NCBI GenBank assembly: GCA_963682025.1
Contig: OY821519.1
Location: 190,644,388 to 190,708,387, forward strand
Length of the DNA stretch: 64,000 nt
Direction: 5' to 3'
Source: Cordilura impudica
Lineage: Eukaryota; Arthropoda; Insecta; Diptera; Scathophagidae
Position 1 is the first letter of the stretch. Every line of letters starts with the position of its first letter. Positions 35,048 to 45,649 of this stretch are shown here, piece by piece. The notes under the pieces were generated by a model. It had not been told where the DNA came from. It was given only the letters and a program-made list of their open reading frames with translations, and ran no database searches. The position numbers were made by a program, and so were the translations under genes.

Positions 35048-35838
35048 CAAGTAAGAAAATTATAGTCGGTCTAGACCGACTATACGATACCCTATACCAT
35101 GGTTTAGAGACCCTATCTATTCGATCCAACGACTTGGATATAGAAAATAAGCATAAACGAAATTTAAGGGGAATTGTTATTAATTTTTTTTGGCTTCAGA
35201 TATGAAAAAGTTCATATCGGGTGCTATATTTATATTTTATATAGGGACTAGGTCGAAAAATGGAATGATCCTGACCATGTTTGGTAAAGTCTCTTGTATT
35301 TTGCAAAAATATATACAAACCAAATTCGAGAAAAATCTGTGCAATATTTTTGTTTATTTGATAGATTTAAGTGAAAATCGGGAAGCAGCTTTATATGGGG
35401 GCTATGACAAAGAATTGCCATATGGGGTTTATTTTTATACGACTGATAAATGGATGTAATAAACACACACAAAAACCAAATTTGAGCGCGAGATATATGA
35501 TAATTTAGATATTATGGCAATTTAGGGGTTATTTGTATGGGGACTAGGTCTGAACATGAACCGAATTTTCCCAATTTTAACAGCGTTCATCCTATGGCTA
35601 CGTACCAAATTTCATTAAAATATATGCATATTTGCGACCTGCAGTTTGATTACAAAGTTTACATGGACACACAGACGGACAGACGGACGAACGGACGGAC
35701 ATCGCTAAATGGGCTTAGAAAGTGATTCTGAGTCGATCGGTATAATAAAAGATGGGTCTAGGTCAAATATTTTTGGTAGTTACAAACAGCAGCACAAAGT
35801 CATTATACCCAAACCATATAGTGGTATAGTGTATAAAA
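35048..35838 (+). repeat. Mini-me-like repeat, copy 6, full length
   Basis: ACAAGTAAGAAAATTATAGTC and the perfect 24-bp palindrome (35,065-35,088), CCCTATACCATGG, all middle blocks, a GACGGACAGACGGACGAACG microsatellite (35,673-35,700), and the end ACCATATAGTGGTATAG. The TATACCA near the head and TGGTATA near the tail are subterminal inverted repeats, as expected of INE-1-like elements. Confidence 0.8.
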
Positions 35839-36239
35839 AATGCTGGAATGTCTTTTGATTATCTACAATTTCTTATAGATGAGTCCAAAAATGTTTGAGT
35901 GAAGGCATTTGAGGAAATGTATCCTAATCAATCAAAAACCGGGTTTGGATTTCTTGTTAGTTACACCGTTCTGCATTTCAGCCAAAAATATAATACTGTG
36001 TCATTATGAAAAATTTACTTTACAACTTAAACTTCGCTGGCTTATCGATTTGGTAGTAATGTTTTCACCAAATGTGCCAAATTTTATTTCAATATCTTCA
36101 TTGGTTAAATAGCAACGCACGTCTTTATAAACAATAATAGCGAATTTGGCGATGTAGGATATGGAGGAGCTATCGGTGGATATGTTTGTGGAGTTAGAAA
36201 GGATTTGTTAGATGTCGGAGTGAAGCATAAGCTTAAGAT
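35839..36239. other. Non-coding stretch before LINE-Y fragment
   Basis: An open frame at 35,909-36,112 has no recognised motif. The end (36,140-36,235) may be decayed LINE-Y 5' sequence, but I cannot align it. Confidence 0.3.
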
Positions 36240-36840
36240 ATGATACTGTTAAAAAAAATTTTTTTCGATGTCACAATAATTCCACTATATATAAGAGCTG
36301 CAAACTGGGAACATGAATTCAATATATTTAAGGAATACATGCTGGCCATCGAGGTAGTAAATCCAATAATCATGGGAGAGTTAAATTTAGGAATAGGAAA
36401 TGTAGGACTGCAATTATTAGATAGAAATATTTTAACAACATTTCAAGCTGACCTAGAAATCAGAATATCTAAAGATAAAACAATGAACTCAAATGGTTAG
36501 AATTTTTGGACCTCTGCAATATCTAATATTTGGTGATACTAAATGGAAGAACATTAGGTGAAGAAAATGGCGAATTTACATTCGTAAGCAACATAGGCAA
36601 CTCAGTTAACGATTTTTGTGCAGTATCAACGGAAATGCTTAATATAATGGAGGGTTTTGTAGTCGAACACTGTATATGATCTGATCATTTACCGAAAAAA
36701 ATCAGCATTTTGACAAATATTCTGCAGATGTCGCCAAAAAAATTGAATTTATTGAATTTAATTTAAACTATAAACACATCCTGGATAATAAATTGAAGCA
36801 GCTTAAAGAACAAAAACCAGAATCTATAATATTAATAGGC
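36240..36840 (+). pseudogene. LINE-Y endonuclease fragment
   Basis: ANWEHEFNIFKEYMLAIEVV followed by PIIMGELNLGIGN (the GDxNxxxG box, Asp replaced by Glu), SKDKTMNSNG, LGEENGEFTFVSNIGNSVND and MEGFVVEH...SDHLP. These are the AP-endonuclease boxes in order. A frameshift near 36,500 and a stop in the SDH region make it dead. The first 264 bases are open (36,240-36,500). Confidence 0.65.
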
Positions 36841-37175
36841 TAGGCGATTTATTGTGACCGATGTTTTGTTCTACCGTTTTATAACAATTTTGACCAAACG
36901 TATACTATTTGAAAGGTATTTCTTTTTAGTCTTTTTGCAGATTTACAGATTTTAAAATTTTTTCCTTTATTGGGAGTAAATTGCATTTAAAGTTGCTACT
37001 AACACATATTTTATTAAATATGTTAATGTGTTTGTTAATGAGTTTGTTATCTTCATTCACAATAATAATAAACCATAAAAGTGTTGGTTTGTTATTTGGC
37101 TAAGTTGAAAAATAAAGCTGCATAGAAATTGCACTCGAATTTCGAGCGCTCGAATCTGCTAGTTTGATATAAATG
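36841..37175 (+). repeat. Dispersed repeat family C, copy 3
   Basis: TAGGCGATTTATTGTGACCG start, ACTATTTGAAAGGTATTTC, AGTAAATTGCATTTAAAGTT, TTCACAATAATAATAAACCA and a tail with GCGCTCGAATCTGCTAGTT. It interrupts LINE-Y between its endonuclease and linker. It is the clearest full copy of this family. Confidence 0.6.
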
Positions 37176-37653
37176 ATTTTAAAATTTGATTCTAAAATCA
37201 CATTCACCTGCAAATGTAAACCCCAAAATGGCTGAATTTAAAAACAAATGGTTCTACAATGAGTGCAAGAAGGCTAGAGATAAATCGATTAAATCTTTAA
37301 CTTCGTTTCGAAGTTCTCAAAGTCTTAATGATAGGAAAGAGTACAGCGAAAATAAAAAGCATTTTAATAATTTCTGCATAATCAAGAGAAGAGACTACTA
37401 TAAACCAAAAGATGGATTTACTGTAGTAAGAGAAATAAGGCAGCAAGAAAATTATATTTAATGTGAAGTAAATCTGGTAATATTCAAGGAACATTTTAAT
37501 GCACTGCTCAATTATGCAGTCAATGCGATCGAGATAATTGAATTTTTCAAGAACGCCAGTAATGATTATTCTGAATATTTAGCGAATGCCTTACTTAAAT
37601 AGTAGAAGGTCGTGGTGGTTGTAAAGCATTGTATTCCCTATTAATAAAAAAGG
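37176..37653 (+). pseudogene. LINE-Y linker region up to the RT start
   Basis: Open for 92 codons (37,186-37,461) with FKNKWFYNECKKARDKSIKS and NNFCIIKRRDYYK, the linker typical of LINEs between endonuclease and RT, then HFNALLNY after a stop and PINKKG at the insertion site. The last bases AAAAAAGG (37,646-37,653) are the target duplication of the Jockey insert. Confidence 0.65.
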
Positions 37654-39041
37654 TTTTTTTTTTGTTTGTTTTTCTTGTAATTCATCTCTATTTATTAAAT
37701 CTTCACATAGGTTTGTGAACTAACAATAAATTAATCAAATCTTAGAACTAAAACTTAAATATTAAATCCAGCCAGTGCCAGACAAAAATTCTATATACAT
37801 ATGTAATCTAACGATAAAAAAAAAAGAAAAAAATTGTATCAATCCATTTTTCATCCAATGAGGTCAGCAGTCTCCCTCCTTCTTAAGCGTTGGTGGATAC
37901 GATTGTTGATTAAGTTGCGTGCTAGAGGATTTGGGTGAGACTCTAGCTTCTCCAAATAGTTTGCACTATATCTAGTGATTTCGTACTTTACTAGAGAAAC
38001 ATTTAAGTCTCTTTTCAAATGTGAGCTTCTTACGTACCATGGTGCACCTGTAATCATTCTCAAAATCTTGTTATGTCATCTTTGTATTCTTTCTGTGTTT
38101 GAAGCTGAGGCTGTGCGCCATAACTGTATACCGTAGCACCAAATGTGTTTGAAAATCGAGTTATAAATCAAGAGCTTGCAATCGAGACTTAACTTTGAGT
38201 TCCTGCCAATTAGCCACGTGAATTGGACTAATTTCAATTTTATTTGTGTCAATTTAGCGTCTATGTGGCTTTTCCAGGTAAATCAGCGATCAAGATGTAG
38301 TCCGAGATGTTTAACAGAGGAATGTTGAGGGGTAGGCTGGTTCTTAATTCGAATTTGAGGGCAAGTCTCCCTTCTTAGGGTAAAAGTTACGTTGATGCAC
38401 GTTTGTTCATTTACTTTAATCTTCCACATATCTAACCAATCTTTCAGCTGTTCAATATGGCTCTGTAAAAGAAGAGATGCTGTTGAGGGGTTTTCGTGTA
38501 CGCTTAAAATTGCAGTATCATCCGCAAGAGTCGACGTAAGAGTGTTTTCATTTGTTGGCATGTCTGATGTGTAAAAGATGTACAGAAGCGGGCCCTAGAT
38601 ACTGCCTTGTGGTACACCAGCATGAATTGTCTGTGGAGGGCTCACAAAGATTTTCTCTCTTAGAGAGAATTTTCTATTAATTATATAGCTCTCCATTAGC
38701 TTATGTGTGTTCGGTGGTAACAACTGTTTAACTTTATAGAGGAGTCCCTCGTGCGAAACTCGGTCGAAGGCTTGCGAGACGTCTATAAAAAGTGCAGAGC
38801 AGTACTTTTTCTCTTCAAAAGCTCTTCTTATGGCACTTACAATTCTGTAAACTTGCTCAGTGGTGCTGTATTCTCGTCTGAAACCAAATTGATGTACTGG
38901 AATGACATTATTTTGATCTACGGATATTGTAAGTTTGTTTACCAAAATTCTCTCTAATAATTTTGAAAGGTTAGACAGTAAACTTATTGGTCTATACGAA
39001 TCGACCTTTGTGTGATCTTTACCTGGTTTAGGTATCATTGC
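37654..39041 (-). mobile_element. Jockey-type LINE insertion, 5'-truncated
   Basis: AAAAAAGG occurs at both edges (37,646-37,653 and 39,042-39,049). The minus-strand 3' end has a poly(A) tail (T run at 37,654-37,680) and AATAAA before it. The insert is 1,388 bp and begins inside the reverse transcriptase, a usual 5' truncation. The first coding block next to the 5' edge is FFAMIPKPGKDH. Confidence 0.85.
37851..39041 (-). pseudogene. Jockey-clade reverse transcriptase, C-terminal two thirds
   Basis: Blocks in order on the minus strand: IPKPGKDHTKVDSYRPISLL, HQFGFRREYSTTEQVYRI, FIDVSQAFDRVSHEGL, HAGVPQGS (38,600), LADDTAILSV (38,540-38,515; YADD box as LADD), LKDWLDMWKIKVNEQ, VKHLGLHLDR, then a thumb and C-terminus ending ...RRRETADLIG at 37,851. 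The open parts are 38,595-39,128, 38,283-38,561 and 37,851-38,063; the first reads beyond 39,041 into antisense LINE-Y, so its apparent Met and first ~28 residues are not Jockey. A stop near 38,595 and another frame break near 38,100 disable it. Confidence 0.8.
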
Positions 39042-39555
39042 AAAAAAGGTAATGTAAACCCATCCGAAAACTACAGAGGTATATCTTTTATGAATTGTGT
39101 TGGAAAAATAGTGATGGGAATAACACATGAGAGAATACCTGAATGGTTAAATCGCAATCCAATAATGAATGTATACTAAGCAGGCTTTCGAAAAGGATAT
39201 TCCATAAATTGAAAAATGTACGCTTTTTTCGTAGATTTAAAAGCTGCTTTTGATCGGGTTCCAAAACAACTCTTAATATATAAACTGAATCAATCGGGAA
39301 TTTAAGATATTTTCAAAGAATAATGTTGATGGATCTTGAAATGATTTGCTTATTAAATGGTGGTGAAGTTGATAATTGGGAAAGCCTTTACCATTACGCT
39401 AAAAATGCACTAAGATATAGAAGTATGTTAGTTAGTGAATTTAATTTTTGAGTTTAACTTAAACAAAAATTGCATAAACATTTTCCCATCAGACGGTTTT
39501 AAATAAGTTTTTGAAATAAGTTATATTTTGTAACTATTATTGAAAAAATTAACAA
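39042..39555 (+). pseudogene. LINE-Y reverse transcriptase start and C-terminus, internally deleted
   Basis: Continues from PINKKG with NVNPSENYRGISFMNCVGKI, AGFRKGYSIN, YAFFVDLKAAFDRVPKQLLI, then about 1.5 kb of RT and thumb are missing compared with 52,025-56,340, and GEVDNWESLYHYAKN...MLVSEFNF follows. The FVDLKAAFDRV box carries the first catalytic Asp. Confidence 0.7.
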
Positions 39556-39559
39556 ATAA

Positions 39560-39594
39560 TAAAAATCTATCTATCTATTTATCTATCTATCAAT
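39560..39594 (+). repeat. TCTA microsatellite at LINE-Y 3' end
   Basis: ATCTATCTATCTATTTATCT and on, directly after AATAATAAAA. It probably forms the 3' tail of LINE-Y copy 1; the other copy ends in ACT repeats instead. Confidence 0.6.
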
Positions 39595-40069
39595 GTCTGA
39601 TGTTGCTAATCAAAGAAGTTCTATTAAATTTTGTTTGCAAAATAGCAGAAGGTCTAAATCGAAAAAGAATATCAGCTAATAAAAATTACGTAATGGTTAT
39701 CAAAGTTTTGGCGCCGAAAAATCATCGCTTGACATTAAAGGTCTGGCTGATACTGTTAATATATAAAAAGGACGAGTCAACGCTGTTATGAAAGATATTT
39801 TAGGCCTCAAATGCATCAACCCTCGAATGGTTCCAAAAATATAAAATTTTTCTTTGAAAAGGAGCGTCGCTTAAATGGAACTTATATAATACATTCTGAT
39901 TACCAGAATGAAATGAAATACATTATTATGCGTGACGAGACTTGGAATTATGTCTACGATTCCGAAAAACCCGTAAAATAAAAATCGTGCAAAAGGTGAA
40001 AGCAGAGCGAAAAATCGTGCTAAAGTCGTTTGTTATCGCGGTGTGCTGCATAATGCATTCCCTCCGTCG
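39595..40069 (+). pseudogene. mariner transposase remnant
   Basis: MSDVANQRSSIKFCLQN start, then after a gap NAVMKDILGLKCINPRMVPK, TYIIHSDYQNEMKYIIMRDE with TWNYVYDSE (the DETW box holding a catalytic Asp, here RDETW), and across a frameshift YRGVLHNAFPPS. Order and motifs are those of mariner transposases. It stops at CCGTCG, where CACAGTGG begins. Confidence 0.7.
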
Positions 40070-40100
40070 CACAGTGGGAAGAATAGCAACTGTTCCGTTA
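40070..40100 (+). other. Possible third Transib terminus
   Basis: CACAGTGGGAAGAATAGC directly follows CGTCG (40,065-40,069) and cuts the mariner remnant in mid-domain, just as at 9,550. Beyond CACAGTGG the sequence differs from the first Transib, so it would be another family. I could not find the opposite end. Confidence 0.4.
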
Positions 40101-42121
40101 AAAATACTCTACACCTCACATAGTTCAACTGTTTGAGCTGGGGTTTTCTATAGAATGTTTGCCTTGAATTTTCTCATCGAGGCCTTTTTCTGGATTTTTG
40201 ACTTAGGCTCATATTTTTCTGGAATTTGTCTCCAAAAATATGTTTTTACAAGACTGCTTTTTTTCTCAAAAATTTTCAGCTGTGAATCTTCGTTGCGATA
40301 TATAATAAAAAATTGCCTGCGTTAAACTTCTGGGAAAATTTTTACATTTTTAATTTCTCCCAAAAACGGCCATAATGTTCGAAAACTTTTCGTGGAGTAG
40401 TGTTTTTTTTACTGGAAAATTATGCCCTTTTGGAAGAAAATTTATTTATCTATTCAGAATCGGAAATTATCAGTACGCACAAGTACAGACAAACAAATGC
40501 ATTGTCTGTCGCCTTTTCCGTTTCTTCAAATCTGTGTTTACACTTTGATTGTCAAATATTTTAAGAAGATTGGTAAATAGCTGGTGACCTTAATTTTAAT
40601 CTAAATATCTTCATATTTAGTGCCATAAAAAGTAATATTTCTAGAAAAACTTGGCCCAGAAAATCATTAGATTTATATAATTTAGTTAAAAATTATATAG
40701 AATGGAATGGAATGAAATACAAACGACTTTTCACAAATATTTCCCGATATTTTAAAATTGTGCAGTTTTTTCTTTTGTTTTTTTATTTTTTTGTTTTAAT
40801 AAAATATTTTAATCAGGACGCTGTGCGAATTGGCCATAGTGCAACGTAGAGTACAATAAGTATGCAATCGATTTTTGTTGGTGTAATATAGTATTGTGCT
40901 ATGGGAGGAACAACATACATACGTACATTTATATACTCGTAGAACATAAAAAGTCACAACATGTATTGCCTGCACTTAGGCGCAATAAATTAAACTGTTA
41001 AGCGGGTACTTTAAAAGTCTTAAAACTAACATAGAATTTTTAGTTTCGGATTTTGTATGCATGACCGAATGTATGTGAAAGTTTAGAAAGTATTCGTAAA
41101 AATAAATAAGAGAATGACATTGGTAAACTTCCATTTCTGGTATTTACTTAAGCCGTTGTTTAAGCATTTTTTTTGTTTGTTTGTTTGTTTGTTTGTATGC
41201 CTTTTCTATTATTTTTGTAAGCATATAGTAGCGAAAGAACGAATAATTTGTTCAATGATTTCTAATTCAAAAACAACAAAATCATGCTTGAAGCTAGAAT
41301 AAAAATAAATGTTCAAGTATAGTAAACCAAAGCTACCACTTTTCAGTTTTATTTGTTTGATTTTGGGTTTCATTTTTGTATATATTTTGTGTGCTCCCAA
41401 TCCCATTCGCCATAGCAGGGTTATGTTTTGATTTTCCATGAATTTCAATGACATTGCCTGCCTTGTATATGGTCTGGAATATTCACGATATACATACATA
41501 AAACTTTGCCAATACACATTTACCCTAACAAGAATACCGCTAGACTTGAGTACAATTATTGCCACTGATTGCATTTGCATTTTGAATTGAATTGTAGTTT
41601 TTTTTCTTCTTTTTGAGTGGGTTTCTATCCTTCTGTGGTTGTAGGTTTTATCCCTCTTGCTAATCTGATAGCATCCTTGTTGCAGTGATGTTGTAAAGAT
41701 TTACTAGTTGTTATTTATTATTATCTCACTAAAAAACATCAACAAACAAAAAAATAAAATGGTAATCTAAAAATGCTACAAATAATAATATCGAAACAAC
41801 AGAAAATAGTATTAGAAGAAACATAAGCCATCAAGTGCAGGATTACAACGACTTTACTATATTCTTTTGTAGTCTTAATTATAGAACAAAATTTTCAGAA
41901 TGGATATTTAGTGGAATATTCTCATGAACGGTAACTAGCTAAACCAAAAATGGTCTGCTAATAAATGGAGTAGCATGAAAACTAAATAATATTTGCAATA
42001 GAATTATTATCTAAATTATTGTTTTAGACATTTTAAATATTACATAAAGATCATATAGGATGGCATTAATAAAAATTCTTATTTTATTTATCATCAACTT
42101 ATTTATTTCGCGAAATATTTT
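40101..42121. other. Long non-coding stretch
   Basis: No gene supported, including the 123-codon minus frame at 41,209-41,580, which has no recognised motif. A GTTT microsatellite lies at 41,168-41,197 and CCATAGTG at 40,842, the latter an uncertain partner for the terminus at 40,070. Confidence 0.45.
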
Positions 42122-42427
42122 TGATGTGTAAACATCTATGCGCTCAGGGGGGGTAAAATCCAATTTCGGAATACAATCACAAAAACAGCGTAAGGGAAAA
42201 TCGGTGTGAGGTATATGTAAATGTATTGGTGTATTTACTAAGCAGAACCGCCGAGTTCGCTGTCTGCTTAGCAAATTCACAAATCTTTTTCGTTCATTTT
42301 AAATATTCAAGTATATATATTTCCTATTGACAGAACTAGTTTAAGAACACTTTTTATTTTTATTAACAAACCAAAAGCTTAACTAAACGTTCAAGGGGGT
42401 AAAAATCTATTTCACAATACAAACAGA
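42122..42427 (+). repeat. GATGTGTAAACATCT repeat, two partial tandem copies
   Basis: GATGTGTAAACATCTATGCG followed by the CACAAAAACAGCG and GTGTATTGGTG blocks, then a second start at about 42,396 (GGGGGTAAAAATCTATTTCA). Same family as the inner arms of the element at 11,472-13,800. The second copy is split by a mini-me repeat and resumes at 43,212. Confidence 0.6.
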
Positions 42428-43211
42428 ACAAGTAAGAAAATTATAGTCGGTCTAGACCGACTATACGATACCCTATACCATGCGTTTAGAAACCCTATCG
42501 CTTAGGCCCAACTAACTGGACATTGAAAATAAGCAAAAACCAAATTTGAGTGGGATTTTTATTAATTTTTTTGGCTGCAGGTATGAAAAGGTTCATATCG
42601 GATGCTATATCTATAAAGGGACTAGGTCCAAAAATGGACCTATCCTGATCATGTTTGCTAAGGTCTCTTGTATTTTGCAAAAATATGTACAAACAAAATT
42701 TGAGAAGAATCAGTGCAATATTTTTGTTTTTTAATAGATTTAAGTGAAGATCGGGAAGCAGCTCTATATGGGGTCAAAGGTATCATTTTTGGACTACTCA
42801 TTAGTGGATGTAATGAATGCATATAAACCCAATTTGAGTAAGATCTATATGACAATTTGGATCTTATGGCAATTTATGTCGATTTCATATGGGTAATTTG
42901 TATGGGGGCTAGGTCTGAACATGGACCGATTCTCACCAATTTCAATAGCGTTCATCCCATGGCCGATAAAAGCTTATATACCAAATTTCATCAAAATATA
43001 TTCATATTTGCGACCTGCAGTTTGATTACAAGCTTTACATGGACACACAGACGGACGGACGGACGGACGGACATTGTTAAATCAACTCAGAAACTGATTC
43101 TGATTCGATCGGTATAATTAAAGATGGGTCTAGGTCAAATATTTTTGGTTGTTACAAACAGCAGCACAAAGTCATTATACCCAAACCACATAGTGGTATA
43201 GGGTATAAAAA
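42428..43211 (+). repeat. Mini-me-like repeat, copy 7, full length
   Basis: Complete copy with the 24-bp palindrome (42,442-42,465), TATACCATGCG, GGACGGACGGACGGACGGAC at 43,052 and the end ACCACATAGTGGTATAGGG. It is inserted in the GATGTGTAAACATCT repeat, whose CAAACAGA and AACAGAGTAAGAC sides flank it. Confidence 0.85.
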
Positions 43212-43280
43212 CAGAGTAAGACAAAAACGGTGTGAGGTGTGAGTGTATTGGTGCAACGATTATGATATTTTCTTCATTTC
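43212..43280 (+). repeat. GATGTGTAAACATCT repeat, continuation
   Basis: AACAGAGTAAGACAAAAACG, GTGTGAGGTGTGAGTGTATT and GGTGCAACGATTATG match 13,305-13,350 and continue the copy cut at 42,427. Confidence 0.6.
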
Positions 43281-43633
43281 AGACTTATGTTTCACTCTAT
43301 TATCTGCACTTAAAACATGCAAAAACTTCTTAATTTCATATCTTCTTTATAATTTTATTAAAGGCGCTTAAATTTCTTGAAGAAAAAAGAAAAATAAACC
43401 TTTTCCGTCAACTTTTCCTCTTTCCACGTATTTTTAACTTTTCTATTTGTCTGCTTCCATATATTTATTGTCTTCTCCATTTTACTTGATATTTAACAAA
43501 AAGAGAGTTGAAATTCCATTATCTATTGTGAATAGCTGCCTGATATATTAAAAAGCTAAATACTAGGAAAACATTGAAGAAGTCAAAAATAAAGTTAGGT
43601 GTTTTTTTTTAATTACTACACCTTTTCCAATTG

Positions 43634-44536
43634 TATTTCAGAGAACATCAATTGAATTTCAGAAAGTATCAATTGTGTTTCAGAAAACATCAACTGATTT
43701 TCAGAAAATATCAATTGTATTTCAGAAAGTTTCAATTGTGTTTCAGAAAACATCAATTGAGTTTCAGAAAGTATCATTTGTATTTCAGAAAATATCAATT
43801 GATTTCCGGAAATAATCAATCGAGTTTCGGAAATCATCAAATGTATTTCAGAAAATATCAAATGTATTTCCGAAATTATCAAATGTATTTCAGAAATTAT
43901 CAAATGTGTTTCAGAAACCATCAAATGTATTTCGGAAAACACAAAATGTATTTCAGAAAATTTTAATTATATTTCAGAAAACATCAAATGTATTTCAGAA
44001 ATTATCAAATGTATTTCGGAAACCATTAAATGTAGTTCAGAAAGCCTAAAATGTATTACTGAAATTATCAAATGTATATCAGAAAATATCAAATGTATTT
44101 CAGAAAACATTAAATGTATTTCAGAAAACACAAAATGTATTTCAGAAAATTTTAAATGTATTTCAGAAAACATCAAATGTATTTCAGAAATTATCAAATG
44201 TGTTTCAGAAACCATCAAATGTATTTCAGAAAACACAAAATGTATTTCAGAAAATTTTAAATGTATTTCAGAAAACATCAAATGTATTTCAGAAATTATC
44301 AAATGTGTTTCAGAAACCATCAAATGTATTTCAGAAAACACAAAATGTATTTCAGAAAATTTTAAATATATTTCAGAAAACATCAAATGTATTTCAGAAA
44401 TTATCAAATGTATTTCGGAAACCATTAAATGTAGTTCAGAAAGCTTTAAATGTATTTCGGAAATTATCAAATGTATATCAGAAAATATCAAATGTATTTC
44501 AGAAAACATCAAATGTATTTCAGAAATTATTAAATT
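43634..44536. repeat. Satellite of 43 units of exactly 21 bp
   Basis: Unit consensus TATTTCAGAAAACATCAAAT plus G. From 43,634 to 44,536 every unit I checked is 21 bp, 43 units with no length change. The left third ends its units in CAATTG, the rest in CAAATG. Between 44,117 and 44,390 a 105-bp higher-order unit of five variants is repeated. A seven-unit block at about 43,970-44,116 recurs at about 44,373-44,515. Because 21 is a multiple of three, long open frames run on both strands (181 codons minus at 43,967-44,512, 134 codons plus at 44,200-44,604), giving seven-residue repeats such as MFSEIHL and NVFQKTS. I see no start context or neighbour that would make these genes. Confidence 0.9.
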
Positions 44537-45640
44537 TACTTCATTTACTTTATTATCCTCTTGGAAGTCATAGGGTGAAAATATTCAAAAAAGGGGAACA
44601 ATAGGGAAATAGTCTCACACTATGACCTGAAAGAAGTTAATGGCTGGAACTTTTTGTGATCTACGATGGCTCGACTTTGAGACCTATCGATTGATGTTTA
44701 AGATAAGGTTGCTTTTAATTCAGAATATATAAAAAAATACACTTTTCGAAAAAAGGGCAAAAAAAGGGCGACATTTTTTGTCTGAAAAGAAAACGGCATA
44801 AGTGTGCACACATCAATATATGTATGCATTTTTAATTTCCACTATTTAAAAATTTATATGGTGATACTAATTTTTTTTACATTTTAAATATCTTTTCTAT
44901 TGCTTTTGCTGTCTGTCCTCACACCTCAATTATAATTCTGGCTTGTAATTGTATCTTTTTGATGATGTTATTTTTGTTTTTATTATTATATAAGTTTGTC
45001 ACTCCGTTTGTAACGCATCGAAAAATAATGTAAATGTAAAACCCATGTGGAGGGTATTAAAGATTAGAAATTGCCGAATTTATCACTGTTGCTTGCTTTT
45101 TATATAATGCATCTAAAATGTAGTAAGATTCCTAGTTGGTGGATCTTTTGTCGTTGACGTTGATGGCACGTTGCGTTTAGTAATCCGTGTTAAATTACTG
45201 GAAATTACTGCCAACACTAAGTGTATGAATGTATTTATAGTATATATTTACGAGTATGTGTATATGTAAGTATGTGCTCGTGAGAATATGAACTCATATA
45301 CAGTCATATCATATAAATACACATTTGTGGTACGGTGTTAGTTATACACAAGTATACAATCTTAACTAGATATACGTTTAACCTATTCACATACATGTGT
45401 ATAAATATATAGTACATACTTTGCTATTTTTAAATGCATGAATATTTTTTTTATTATTTTAGTGTTTTTGCCTGATTGTTTAAGTGTGATTCTATTCTTG
45501 GGGTTGGTTTTGAAGTTCTTGGCTTTATAATATATATTTGTAGATCGAACAGTGAGACATTTACAAATAAAATTGAAAAATTATTATGTTTTTTTTAAAT
45601 ACTCATATCTACCTTATTAGCTTAGAAACCGGTAAACGCG
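44537..45640. other. Non-coding stretch with fragment of a second mini-me-like family
   Basis: TTTGTCACTCCGTTTGTAAC at 44,995 and TGGAGGGTATTAAAGATTAG near 45,050 match the family better seen at 48,796-49,206. Nothing else recognised. Confidence 0.45.
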
Positions 45641-45649
45641 AAATACGAT

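Larger units (their letters stand above)
36240..39555 (+). mobile_element. LINE-Y copy 1 with two nested insertions
   Basis: LINE-Y is a name used here for a non-LTR element also present at 52,025-56,470. Pieces are the endonuclease (36,240-36,840), a family C repeat (36,841-37,175), a linker (37,176-37,653), a Jockey LINE insertion (37,654-39,041), an RT start (39,042-39,315), then after an internal deletion the C-terminus GEVDNWESLYHYAKN...SEFNF at 39,355-39,450 and a 3' UTR ending in a TCTA microsatellite. The RT frame reads through the Jockey insertion point once the insert is removed. Confidence 0.75.

Noticed and set aside
40824..40860. CCATAGTG at 40,842 as partner of the terminus at 40,070
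   Set aside because: The bases next to it do not mirror CACAGTGGGAAGAATAG, and the following 5-mer CAACG is not CGTCG.
41209..41580. 123-codon minus-strand frame as a host gene
   Set aside because: No recognised motif, no splice or promoter support, and simple-sequence parts. Length is within chance for this much AT-rich DNA.
43634..44536. CRISPR-like array
   Set aside because: Units are contiguous with no spacers, and the context is a fly genome.
43967..44604. Long overlapping frames on both strands that look like coiled or repeat proteins
   Set aside because: They follow automatically from a 21-bp tandem repeat without in-frame stops. No start context, flanking exon or family match.
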